Origin: Sphingomonas citri
GTDB taxonomy: Bacteria > Pseudomonadota > Alphaproteobacteria > Sphingomonadales > Sphingomonadaceae
DNA: 64,000 nt
Reading direction: 5' to 3'
NCBI RefSeq assembly: GCF_019429485.1
Contig: NZ_JAHXZN010000001.1
Location: forward strand, 1,054,001-1,118,000
Part shown: positions 39,439-47,630 of the stretch, in pieces
How positions within the stretch are numbered: position 1 is the first letter of the stretch
Layout: every line of letters begins with the position of its first letter
Program-made: the position numbers and the translations under genes
The notes under the pieces: generated by a model
What the model saw: the letters and a program-made list of their open reading frames with translations, nothing else
Databases searched by the model: none
Told to the model about the DNA's origin: nothing

Positions 39439-42400
39439 ATGCGCATCAAGCGGCTGCGGCTGACCGGCTTCAAGAGCTTCGTCGACCCCGCCGACCTGCG
39501 CATCGAGCCGGGGCTGACCGGGGTGGTCGGCCCCAACGGCTGCGGCAAGTCGAACCTGCTCGAGGCGCTGCGCTGGACGATGGGCGAGAACAGCGCCCGG
39601 TCGATGCGCGGCGCCGGCATGGAGGACGTGATCTTCGCCGGCACCGCGACGCGGCCGCCGCGCGACTTCGCCGAAGTGTCGCTGCTCGCCGAGATCGACG
39701 CGCCCGACGGCGCGCAGGAGCACGAGATCGTCCGCCGGATCGAGCGCGGCGCCGGCTCGGCCTATCGGCTGGACGGGCGCGACGTCCGCGCCAAGGACGT
39801 CCAGCTCCTCTTCGCCGACGCCGCGACCGGTGCGCATTCGCCCGCGCTGGTCAGCCAGAACCGCATCGGCGCGGTGATCGCGGCCAAGCCGGGCGAGCGC
39901 CGCGCGATGCTGGAGGAGGCCGCCGGGATCGCCGGCCTTCACGTCCGCCGCAAGGACGCGGAGGCGCGGCTGCGCGCCACCGAGGCCAATCTGGCGCGAC
40001 TCGACGAGCTGATGGCGGACCAGGGCACGCGCATCGCCGCGTTGCGCCGCCAGGCGCGTGCCGCGGAGCGCTACCGCCTGTTGTCCGAGCAGATCCGGCT
40101 GGCCGAGGCGCGGATGATCTTCGCGCGCTGGCGCGATGCCGCCGCCGCTGCGACTGCCGCCAAGCAGGAGGCCGACGCCGCCGCGGCGCAGGTCACCGTC
40201 GCGACCGAGGCGGAGCAGGCGACCTTGGCCGCGCAGCGCGCCGCCGCCGAGCAGGTCCACGCCGCGCGCGCCGCGGCGCTGACGGCGCGCGACCGTGCCG
40301 GCGAGCTCGCGCATCAGCTGACGCGCGCGCGCGAGCAGCGCCACGGCGTCCAGCGTCGGCTGGAGGAGATGGAATCGGCACGCCGGCGCATCGCGGAGGA
40401 TCGCGCCCGCGAGGACTCGCTCGCGCACGACGCTGCCGCTGCGCTCGATCGGATCGCCGCCGAGGCCGAGACGCTCGATCGTCGCGTTGCCGAGGGCAGC
40501 GCCGCCCTGCCCGCGCTCGACACCGCGCTAGCGGAGGCAGAACGTCATGCGCGCGACGTCGAGGTGGCGCTCGCCCAGGCACTCTCGGCCGAGGCGGCGG
40601 AGGCGGCCGAGCGCCGCGTCGCCGCAGCGGCCCACGCCGCCGCCGCGGCGCGCCACGAGCGCGCGCGGCGCGAGGCGATGCGGCTGGCCGAGGCGATTGA
40701 GGCGCTCGACGACCCCGCCACGCTGGAGGCGGCGCGCGATGACGCGCGCGCGGCGCAGACCGACGCGCAGGGGCGCGTCGCCAAGGCGCGCGCCGCGCTC
40801 GACTGGGCCGAGACGAGCGAGACCGCAGCGCGCGAGGAGCGCGATCCCGCGGAAGCGGCGCGCGCCGCCGCGCTGGCGGCGCTGGCCGCGCTCGACGGCG
40901 AGGCGTCGGCGCTCGCGCGCGCGGTCGAGCAGAAAGGCGAGAAACTGCTCGACTCGGTCAGCGCCGAGCCCGGCTTCGAGCGCGCGCTAGCCGCCGCGCT
41001 GGGCGACGAGCTCGAGACCGCGCTGGCCGACTGGCACGGCTCGCCGCTTGGCGAGGACGATCCCCCGGCCCCAATCGGCACGCTGCCGCTCGCCGCGCGA
41101 GTGACTGCGCCGCCGGAACTGGAACGGCGCCTGTCGCAGGTGTTCCTGCTCGAGACCGACTCGGGGCAACCGCTCCGCCCCGGACAGCGGCTGGTGACCC
41201 GCGAGGGGCGCGTGCGGCGTTGGGACGGCTATGTCAGCACCAGCGGCGGCGTCGCCGCGGCGGAGCGGCTGGAGCGCCGCAACCGGCTCGCCGCGCTGCA
41301 GGCCGAGCGGCCCGCGGCCGAGGCAGCGGTGGAGCGCGCGACGCAGCGGCGCACGCAGATCGACGAGCGCATCGCGCGCGCGCGGGCCGCGGCGCAGTCC
41401 TCGCGCGCGCTGCTCTCCCAGGGCGAGACCGACGTCCGCGCGGCGCAACGCGACGAGGATCGCGCCGCCGCGCAGCTCGAGCGGCTTGCCGGGCAACGAG
41501 CCGATCTCGCGCAGCGGGCCGAGCGGGTCACCGCCGAGGCCGCCGAGGCCTTCGCCGAGCAGGAGCGCGCCGCCGACACACTCGCCGCCCTCCCCGATGG
41601 CGCCGCCGCGGCAGGCGAGACCGCGCGGCTGCGCGGCGAGGCGGAGGCGGCGCGCGCCAAGGTGGCGCTGGCGCGCTCCGATCGCGCCACGCGCGAGCGC
41701 GAGTTGACCGACGCGCGCGAGCGCCGCGCCGCGGGGAAGAACGAGGCGCAGGGCTGGCGCACGCGCGCGGGCGAGGCGGCCAAGCGGATCGCCGACATGG
41801 ACCAGCGCGCCGCCGACCTCGAACGCGAGCTCACTTCGCTCGCGGCGCGCCCCGACGCGCTCGCGGCCGAGATCGCCGCGCTCGACCGCGAGGTGACCGC
41901 CGCGCGCGCCGCCGCCGACTCGACCCAGGCCGAGGAGCGCGCCGCCGAGGCCGCGCTGCGCGACGCCGACACCGCGCACGCGCGCGCCGCCGAGGCACTC
42001 GCCACCGCGCGCGAGGCGCGCGCCGGCGCCACCGCGCGCGCCGAGAACCACGAGCTGCGTCGCGTCGAGATGGGGCGCGTCTCGGGCGAGCGGTTCGAAT
42101 GCCCCGCGCCGGTGCTGCCCGAGAAGATCGGCTTCGGCTCGGCCGAGGTCGGCTCGCCCCAGGACGAGTCGAGCGCGCACGAGCGGCTGACGCTCGATCG
42201 CGAGCGGCTCGGCCCGGTCAACCTCGTCGCCGAGCGCGAGCTGGAGGAGCTGGAGACGAGCGGCGCCGCCACCGCCGCCGAGCGCGAGGAACTGGGCCAG
42301 GCGGTCAACCGGCTGCGCGGCTCGATCGGCACGCTCAACCGCGAGGGACGGCAGCGGCTGCTCGCTGCCTTCGAGGCGGTCAACGGCCATTTTCGGCGGC

Positions 42401-42831
42401 TGTTCACCACCTTGTTCAACGGTGGCCAGGCGCATCTCGCGCTGGTCGACTCGGACGATCCGCTCGAGGCCGGGCTGGAGATCATGGCGCAGCCGCCGGG
42501 CAAAAGGCTCCAGTCGCTCACGCTGCTGTCGGGTGGCGAGCAGGCGTTGACCGCGGTGGCGCTGATCTTCGGCCTGTTCCTGACCAACCCGGCGCCGATC
42601 TGCGTGCTCGACGAGGTCGACGCGCCGCTCGACGACGCCAATATCGAACGCTTCTGCGACCTGCTCGAGCAGATGAGCCGCGAGACCGACACGCGCTACC
42701 TGATCGTCACGCACAATGCGGTGACGATGAGCCGGATGCATCGGCTGTTCGGCGTGACGATGGTGGAACGCGGGGTGAGCCGATTGGTGTCGGTCGACCT
42801 CCAGGCGGCGGAGCTGCTCGCGGCGGAGTGA
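39439..42831 (+). CDS. smc: Chromosome segregation protein SMC
   Basis: SMC dimers organise the chromosome with ScpAB, which are not in the window. The 1130-residue protein has the N-terminal Walker A GPNGCGKS (residues 31-38), two long coiled-coil arms rich in Ala, Arg and Glu (about 170-480 and 620-960), a central hinge and the C-terminal signature LLSGGEQALTA (near 1029) with Walker B VLDEVDAPLDD. The coiled-coil DNA also opens very long frames on the other strands, which are shadows. Start MRIKRLRLTGFKSF is the family norm. Confidence 0.95.
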   Translation: MRIKRLRLTGFKSFVDPADLRIEPGLTGVVGPNGCGKSNLLEALRWTMGENSARSMRGAGMEDVIFAGTATRPPRDFAEVSLLAEIDAPDGAQEHEIVRRIERGAGSAYRLDGRDVRAKDVQLLFADAATGAHSPALVSQNRIGAVIAAKPGERRAMLEEAAGIAGLHVRRKDAEARLRATEANLARLDELMADQGTRIAALRRQARAAERYRLLSEQIRLAEARMIFARWRDAAAAATAAKQEADAAAAQVTVATEAEQATLAAQRAAAEQVHAARAAALTARDRAGELAHQLTRAREQRHGVQRRLEEMESARRRIAEDRAREDSLAHDAAAALDRIAAEAETLDRRVAEGSAALPALDTALAEAERHARDVEVALAQALSAEAAEAAERRVAAAAHAAAAARHERARREAMRLAEAIEALDDPATLEAARDDARAAQTDAQGRVAKARAALDWAETSETAAREERDPAEAARAAALAALAALDGEASALARAVEQKGEKLLDSVSAEPGFERALAAALGDELETALADWHGSPLGEDDPPAPIGTLPLAARVTAPPELERRLSQVFLLETDSGQPLRPGQRLVTREGRVRRWDGYVSTSGGVAAAERLERRNRLAALQAERPAAEAAVERATQRRTQIDERIARARAAAQSSRALLSQGETDVRAAQRDEDRAAAQLERLAGQRADLAQRAERVTAEAAEAFAEQERAADTLAALPDGAAAAGETARLRGEAEAARAKVALARSDRATRERELTDARERRAAGKNEAQGWRTRAGEAAKRIADMDQRAADLERELTSLAARPDALAAEIAALDREVTAARAAADSTQAEERAAEAALRDADTAHARAAEALATAREARAGATARAENHELRRVEMGRVSGERFECPAPVLPEKIGFGSAEVGSPQDESSAHERLTLDRERLGPVNLVAERELEELETSGAATAAEREELGQAVNRLRGSIGTLNREGRQRLLAAFEAVNGHFRRLFTTLFNGGQAHLALVDSDDPLEAGLEIMAQPPGKRLQSLTLLSGGEQALTAVALIFGLFLTNPAPICVLDEVDAPLDDANIERFCDLLEQMSRETDTRYLIVTHNAVTMSRMHRLFGVTMVERGVSRLVSVDLQAAELLAAE

Positions 42832-42866
42832 GCGGCAAGCACACGTGCGTCCTCTCACTTGCCGGC

Positions 42867-42962
42867 GCCATCCTGAACTTGTTTCAGGATCTACCGGGCA
42901 GCGTATGCCTCACGCGGCGGGGTGTGCGGTACCGTGGATCCTGAAACGAGTTCAGGACGACG
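42867..42962. repeat. Palindromic intergenic repeat, copy 4 (between convergent smc and DUF3325 gene)
   Basis: About 96 bp with ends CGCCATCCTGAACTTGTTTCAGGATC and GGATCCTGAAACGAGTTCAGGACGACG. The two halves are complementary over about 20 bases each and would form a strong hairpin. Same overall plan as copies 1 and 3 with a different interior. Confidence 0.75.
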
Positions 42963-42989
42963 CTGGTGAGAGAAGGCGCCCTCTTCGCC

Positions 42990-43334
42990 TTATCCGCAGG
43001 CGCCGACCAGCGCCTCCACCTCGCGCCCCACCGGCGTCGCCGCGCGGCGCGTCAGCAGCCGCCGCAGCGGGTAGAGCACCGCCGCCGCGCGCACCGACAG
43101 CGTCAGCACCACCGCGACCGCTGCGAGCGAGGCGCACACCAACAGCCGCACCCAGCGCTCGCCATCGATCGCAGTGCCGGCGCGCATTAGTGCCACGACG
43201 ATCAACGCCGCACCCAGCCCGCGCAGCCAGCGCCGCTGTGCCGGCGACGTAGCGCCCGCGTCGCGGTGGAAGCGGTGGGACGCTGCCGCGAGCAGCACGA
43301 ACGCCAGCGCACACAGCATGAAACCCTCACACAT
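42990..43334 (-). CDS. DUF3325 family membrane protein
   Basis: A 114-residue protein with about three hydrophobic segments (MCEGFMLCALAFVLLAAASH first). DUF3325 genes are commonly found beside PepSY-type iron-reductase-like proteins and siderophore receptors. The ATG at 43334 is chosen; an in-frame TTG lies two codons upstream. The start overlaps the PepSY gene by 8 bases. Function unknown; the context suggests iron uptake across the inner membrane. Confidence 0.7.
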   Translation of the reverse strand: MCEGFMLCALAFVLLAAASHRFHRDAGATSPAQRRWLRGLGAALIVVALMRAGTAIDGERWVRLLVCASLAAVAVVLTLSVRAAAVLYPLRRLLTRRAATPVGREVEALVGACG

Positions 43335-44874
43335 GCGCAAACTCTCCCACCTTCCTGCGTGTCTTCACCTGCCGCTCGCGCCCAGCGCTCCACGCTGCTG
43401 CCGCGAGCGAAGCAGCGATCGCGAGCATCGCCACGTCGAAGCCCACGAACAGCCCATCCCCGGCGCGAAGCGAGGCGAAGAAGCCGCGCTCGGTCGTGGC
43501 CGCGTTGACGAAGGGGATCGCACCGAAGAGCAGGGCCCCGAGCGCGAACAGCTCGCACCACGCGCGCTTCGCCGGACGCGCCAGCTGAAGTAGCGCGGCA
43601 CCGCCCCAGGCATAGAACATCGTCGCCACCTCGGCGTCGGCGCGCCCGACCGCCGCGGCCGGGATCAGCCGGTTGGCGAGCAGATAGCTGGCCATGCCGA
43701 TCGGCAGCGCGGCGATCGCGGCGATGTTAAGCCGCTCGACCAGCCGCAATCCGACGAACGGCGCGGCGTTCGGCCGGCGTCGCGCCGCGGTCCAGAGCAG
43801 CAGCCCGGTGCCCACCATGGCCGCGCCGGTGAGCCCGAGCGCGAACAGCAGCCAGCGCAGCGCCGGCGCGGCGAACTGCGCGGTGTGCAGCCCCAACATC
43901 ACCCCGGCGGTGGAGAGCGCCGGCCCGGCGCCGACGTCCGCCGCGGTCACGCGCCCGGTCGAGCCCGAATAGGTCACCGTGCCGCCGCGCGCGTTGAGAC
44001 CGCTCGCCCCGCCCGACGCCACCGCCACCGTCGCCGCGGCGTCACCGGGGAAGCGGATCACCACGCGCTGCGCGTGCTGGCCGAGGCGCCGCTCGGCGTC
44101 CGCGATCAGCGGCGCCACCGCCACCAGCGGCGCGGCGCGACCGCTCGCCTTGTCGTCGAAGACATAGCCATAAGCCTCTTTGCCGAAGTCCGCGGGCTGC
44201 TGGTAATTGGCGACGATCGGCCAGGGCATGTACATCAGCACCAGCGTCATCAGCCCGGTGTAGGTTATCACCGCGTGATACGGCAGCGCGAGCACCGCCG
44301 AGACGTTGTGCGCGTCGAGCCAGCTGCGCTGCCCCTTGTTCCAGCGGAGCGTGAAGAAGTCGGCGAAGATGCGCTTGTGCGTCACCACGCCGGACACGAT
44401 CGCGCCCAGCATGAACATCGCGCACAGCCCCGCGAGCCAGCGCCCCCAGGGATGCGGCAGCTGGAGCTGGAAGTGGAAACGATAGAAATGCTCGCCGCCG
44501 CGAGTCTCCCGCGCGTGGATCGGCTCGCCGCTGCGCGGGTCGAGCTCCAGCTCGGGCGGGCGCGGGCGCTTGGCGGGCTTCGCGTCCGCACCGGGGATGG
44601 CGAACACGCGCGTGACCGCGGTGCGGTCGTCGGGCAGATAGATGTACCATTGCTCGTCGCCGACACCGACACGCGACAGGTAGCTCACCGCGGACTGCGC
44701 CGCCGCCGCTGCGCCCACCCGATTGGCGGGCTGCTCGGGCTGCATCCACTGCGTGATCTCAGGGCGGAAATAACTCGCGGTGCCGGTGAGGAACATGGCG
44801 AACAGGATCCAGCCGGCGAGCAGGCCGAGCCAGCCGTGTATCCACGCCATCGACTGCCGCAGCGAGCGGGTCAC
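43327..44874 (-). CDS. PepSY-associated TM helix protein (putative siderophore-iron reductase)
   Basis: A 515-residue membrane protein. The N-terminus has MAWIHGWLGLLAGWILFAMF, typical of PepSY_TM proteins, and further segments include HPWGRWLAGLCAMFMLGAIVSG and the HRR-like histidines (THKR, LDAHN, LPYHAVITYTG) expected for haem or iron binding. Several more hydrophobic segments follow after residue 360. The start is a GTG overlapping the DUF3649 stop by GTGA. Family members reduce or release iron from imported siderophores in the inner membrane; the assignment is by family and context. Confidence 0.82.
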   Translation of the reverse strand: MTRSLRQSMAWIHGWLGLLAGWILFAMFLTGTASYFRPEITQWMQPEQPANRVGAAAAAQSAVSYLSRVGVGDEQWYIYLPDDRTAVTRVFAIPGADAKPAKRPRPPELELDPRSGEPIHARETRGGEHFYRFHFQLQLPHPWGRWLAGLCAMFMLGAIVSGVVTHKRIFADFFTLRWNKGQRSWLDAHNVSAVLALPYHAVITYTGLMTLVLMYMPWPIVANYQQPADFGKEAYGYVFDDKASGRAAPLVAVAPLIADAERRLGQHAQRVVIRFPGDAAATVAVASGGASGLNARGGTVTYSGSTGRVTAADVGAGPALSTAGVMLGLHTAQFAAPALRWLLFALGLTGAAMVGTGLLLWTAARRRPNAAPFVGLRLVERLNIAAIAALPIGMASYLLANRLIPAAAVGRADAEVATMFYAWGGAALLQLARPAKRAWCELFALGALLFGAIPFVNAATTERGFFASLRAGDGLFVGFDVAMLAIAASLAAAAWSAGRERQVKTRRKVGEFAHV

Positions 44875-45188
44875 GCGCGCGCGCCGATCAGCCAGACCGC
44901 GCCGCCCGCGAGCGCGGCGACGCCCCATACCAGCGCGGCCACGCGGACGAGCTTGGGCTCGTGGAAGCACCACAGGCCGATAACCGCATAGACCAGGAAG
45001 CTGGTGATCATGCCCCAGGCGGTCGCCTCGGCGCGCGACACGGGCAGCAACCGCGACACCAGGCTCACCAGCCCCGCGGTCGCGGCATAGCCGCCGAGCA
45101 GCGCGGTAGTGCAGCGCGCGAGCATGGCGAGCGCGGCGGGGCGGATCAGCACCCGGCGTCGCGGCATCTCCCCTCGCTGCATCAGCAT
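44871..45188 (-). CDS. DUF3649 family membrane protein
   Basis: A small protein of about 105 residues with three hydrophobic segments (for example AMLARCTTALLGGYAATAGLVSLVSRLL). DUF3649 is usually paired with PepSY and DUF3325 genes. Start is uncertain: ATG at 45188 with AAAGG just ahead is preferred, but 45167 and 45221 are also possible. It is the first gene of the minus-strand iron operon behind the candidate promoter at 45221-45250. Confidence 0.65.
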   Translation of the reverse strand: MLMQRGEMPRRRVLIRPAALAMLARCTTALLGGYAATAGLVSLVSRLLPVSRAEATAWGMITSFLVYAVIGLWCFHEPKLVRVAALVWGVAALAGGAVWLIGARA

Positions 45189-45220
45189 CTGACCTTTCCC
45201 CTTGCCCCGTCGCTCGATCA

Positions 45221-45250
45221 CTTATAGCGGCCTTTGCGAGTCACTAGCAA
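45221..45250. promoter_or_regulatory. Fur-box-like palindrome and minus-strand promoter
   Basis: TTGCGAGTCACTAGCAA (45234-45250) is a 17-bp imperfect palindrome (TTGC.AGT.ACT.GCAA) and resembles alphaproteobacterial Fur-type sites. On the minus strand TTGCTA (45250-45245), 18 bases, TATAAG (45226-45221) make a promoter for the DUF3649 operon whose -35 is covered by the palindrome. The receptor gene on the plus strand starts 21 bases past it, so one site could repress both. Confidence 0.5.
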
Positions 45251-45270
45251 TAGCGAAATAAGGGGTCGAT

Positions 45271-47562
45271 ATGAACAACAAGCGCGCTGTCTGGCTACTC
45301 GCGTCGATCATCGCGGCGGGGATCGCGCTGGCCGCCGCGCCCGCTGCGGCGCGGCCGTTCGCCGGCCTCACCGACGCCGATTCGCTCGTGCCCGTCGACG
45401 CCCCCGCCCCCGCGGACGACTCGGGCGACCGCGACGACATCCTCGTCACCGGCGAGCGTGAGCGCCGCGACGGGCGTAGCGGTGCCAAGACCGACACCCC
45501 GCTGATCGCGCTGCCGCAGACCGTCACCGTGATCGACGAGGACGAGCTCACGCGCCGCAACGCGCTGTCGATCAACCAGGCGCTCGGCTATGTCGCGGGC
45601 GTCGCCCCCAACCAGCGCGGCAATGTGGCGACCCGCTACGACCAGCTCTTCCTGCGCGGCTTCACCCCCGGCGTCTTCATGGACGGCATGCGCCAGCAGG
45701 GCGGCGTCTACTCGAGCCCGCAGACCGACTTCCACCTCGTCGAGTCGGTCGACGTCATCAAGGGCCCCGCCTCGGTGCTCTACGGCAGCGGCACCCCCGG
45801 CGGGCTGATCAACCTGACGAGCAAGCTCCCCTATGCCGAGGCAGGCGGACGGATCGAGCTGGCCGGCGGCAATTTCGACCTGCTGCGCTCGGCGATCGAC
45901 CTCAACCAGCCGCTCGACCGCGACGGCCGCTGGCAGTTCCGCGTGATCGCCGGCGGCGAGCGGAGCGACGGCTTCCTCCGCCACACCCGCAACCGGCGCT
46001 ACTACGCGCGCCCGATGCTGACCTTCGCGCCCGACGATCGGACCAGCGTGACGCTGATCCTGAGCTACCAGCGCGACCCCGAGGCCTCGTCGTACAGCGG
46101 CGTGCCAGCGTACGGCTCGGCGCTGCCCAATCCCTTCGGCACGCTGCCGGTCGACCTCAACGTCTCCGAACCCGGCTACGAAGCGTTCGACCGCAAGCAG
46201 AAGTCGGCGACGCTGCTGTTCCGCCACCGCCTGTCGGACGCGCTGACCTGGACCACCAACGCGCGCTACTATGACGTCGACCTTCACTACCGCCAGATCT
46301 ACCTCTCGGCGTTCCGCACCGCCGGCACCGGCGCGGCACGCGCCACCGACTTCTCGACGATCGTGCGCGGCGGCGGGGGTTCGGACGAGCGCTTCCGCAC
46401 CACCACGCTCGACAACCGGCTCGCCGCCGAGCTCGCCACCGGGCCGGTGCGCCATGTCGTGCTCGCTGGACTCGATTACGCGCACAACGAGGGCCGCAAC
46501 GACCAGGGTTTCCTCACCGGCGAGACCAGCGATCCCGCCACCAGCATCAGCGACTTCAACCTGTTCGCGCCGCGTTACGGCGGCACCCTGCCCAGCTTCG
46601 CACTGACGCAGACGCGCAACTTCCGCCGCATCGACCAGACCGGCGCCTATGTGCAGGATCAGATGACACTCGGCGGGCTCAACCTGATCGCGAGCGGGCG
46701 GTGGGATTGGTACGATCAGCTCACGCGCAACCGCACCAGCGGCGCGGTGACGCGCTCGTCGCAGACCGCCTTCACCGCGCGGCTCGGCGCGCTGTACGAG
46801 ACCGAGTGGGGCATGGCGCCCTTTGCCAGCTATGCCGAGAGCTTCGAGCCGCAGACCGGCGCCACCTTCGAGGGCATCGCGTTCGTGCCGGTGACCGGGC
46901 GGCAGTATGAGGCCGGGCTCAAGTTCCAGCCGCGCGGCACCGAGGCGCTGTTCACCCTCTCCGTCTTCGACCTGCGCCGGCAGAACGTGCCCGTCGCCGA
47001 CCCGTCTCGCCCCAATTTCCAGATCCAGGTCGGCGAGGTGAAGGTGCGCGGCATCGAGCTCGACGGTCGCGGGGAGGTCGCGCCCGGCGTCTCCGTCGTG
47101 GTGGCGGGGAGCTACACCGACCCGCTCGTCACCAGCGGCACCGTCGCGGTCGGCAGCGGGGGCCAGCTCGCCGGCGTCACCGGCACGCGCCCGCTGGGCG
47201 TGCCGCGGTGGAGCGCGTCGAGCTTCCTCTCCTGGGATCTGGGCGACTCGGTCGCCGGGGCGCTGGGCGGCGTGTCGGTCGGCGGCGGCGTGCGCTACGT
47301 CGGCGAGTCGGACGGCACCGCCAGCTATGTCCGGAACAACGCCACGATCGTCGAGCGCTTCGACTCGCCCGGCTATGTGCTGGCGGACGCGCTGCTCGGT
47401 TACGACTTCGGCGCACTCGATCGGCGGTGGGACGGGCTGAGCCTGAGCGTCAATGCCAGCAACCTGTTCGACACGCGCCATATCGCCAGCTGTTTCTTCA
47501 ACAACAGCTGTTACTATGGTGCGTCCCGGACGGTGATGGGAACACTTCGCTACGCCTGGTGA
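45271..47562 (+). CDS. TonB-dependent siderophore receptor (FoxA/FhuA-like)
   Basis: A 763-residue outer-membrane receptor with a signal peptide (residues 1 to about 27), a TonB box region (ILVTGER), plug motifs LPQTVTVIDEDEL and GPASVLYGSGTPGGLINLTSK-type sequence, and a beta-barrel ending with the siderophore-receptor pattern (NASNLFDTRH, FFNNSCYYGASRTVMGTLRYAW with terminal Trp). It takes up ferric siderophores. Divergent from the DUF3649/PepSY/DUF3325 operon, and the shared region holds a Fur-like site. Confidence 0.92.
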   Translation: MNNKRAVWLLASIIAAGIALAAAPAAARPFAGLTDADSLVPVDAPAPADDSGDRDDILVTGERERRDGRSGAKTDTPLIALPQTVTVIDEDELTRRNALSINQALGYVAGVAPNQRGNVATRYDQLFLRGFTPGVFMDGMRQQGGVYSSPQTDFHLVESVDVIKGPASVLYGSGTPGGLINLTSKLPYAEAGGRIELAGGNFDLLRSAIDLNQPLDRDGRWQFRVIAGGERSDGFLRHTRNRRYYARPMLTFAPDDRTSVTLILSYQRDPEASSYSGVPAYGSALPNPFGTLPVDLNVSEPGYEAFDRKQKSATLLFRHRLSDALTWTTNARYYDVDLHYRQIYLSAFRTAGTGAARATDFSTIVRGGGGSDERFRTTTLDNRLAAELATGPVRHVVLAGLDYAHNEGRNDQGFLTGETSDPATSISDFNLFAPRYGGTLPSFALTQTRNFRRIDQTGAYVQDQMTLGGLNLIASGRWDWYDQLTRNRTSGAVTRSSQTAFTARLGALYETEWGMAPFASYAESFEPQTGATFEGIAFVPVTGRQYEAGLKFQPRGTEALFTLSVFDLRRQNVPVADPSRPNFQIQVGEVKVRGIELDGRGEVAPGVSVVVAGSYTDPLVTSGTVAVGSGGQLAGVTGTRPLGVPRWSASSFLSWDLGDSVAGALGGVSVGGGVRYVGESDGTASYVRNNATIVERFDSPGYVLADALLGYDFGALDRRWDGLSLSVNASNLFDTRHIASCFFNNSCYYGASRTVMGTLRYAW

Positions 47563-47630
47563 GGCCGTCGTAGTTATAGCGTCATTAACCAAAATCGGCG
47601 ATGGTGCGCGTATCCCGTGGAGCGCGACGA

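Noticed and set aside
37705..40428. 907-codon open frame on the minus strand opposite the DsbA-like genes and smc
   Set aside because: Composition is that of the antisense of GC-rich, Ala/Arg-coding DNA; it crosses several clear genes and lacks any family motif.
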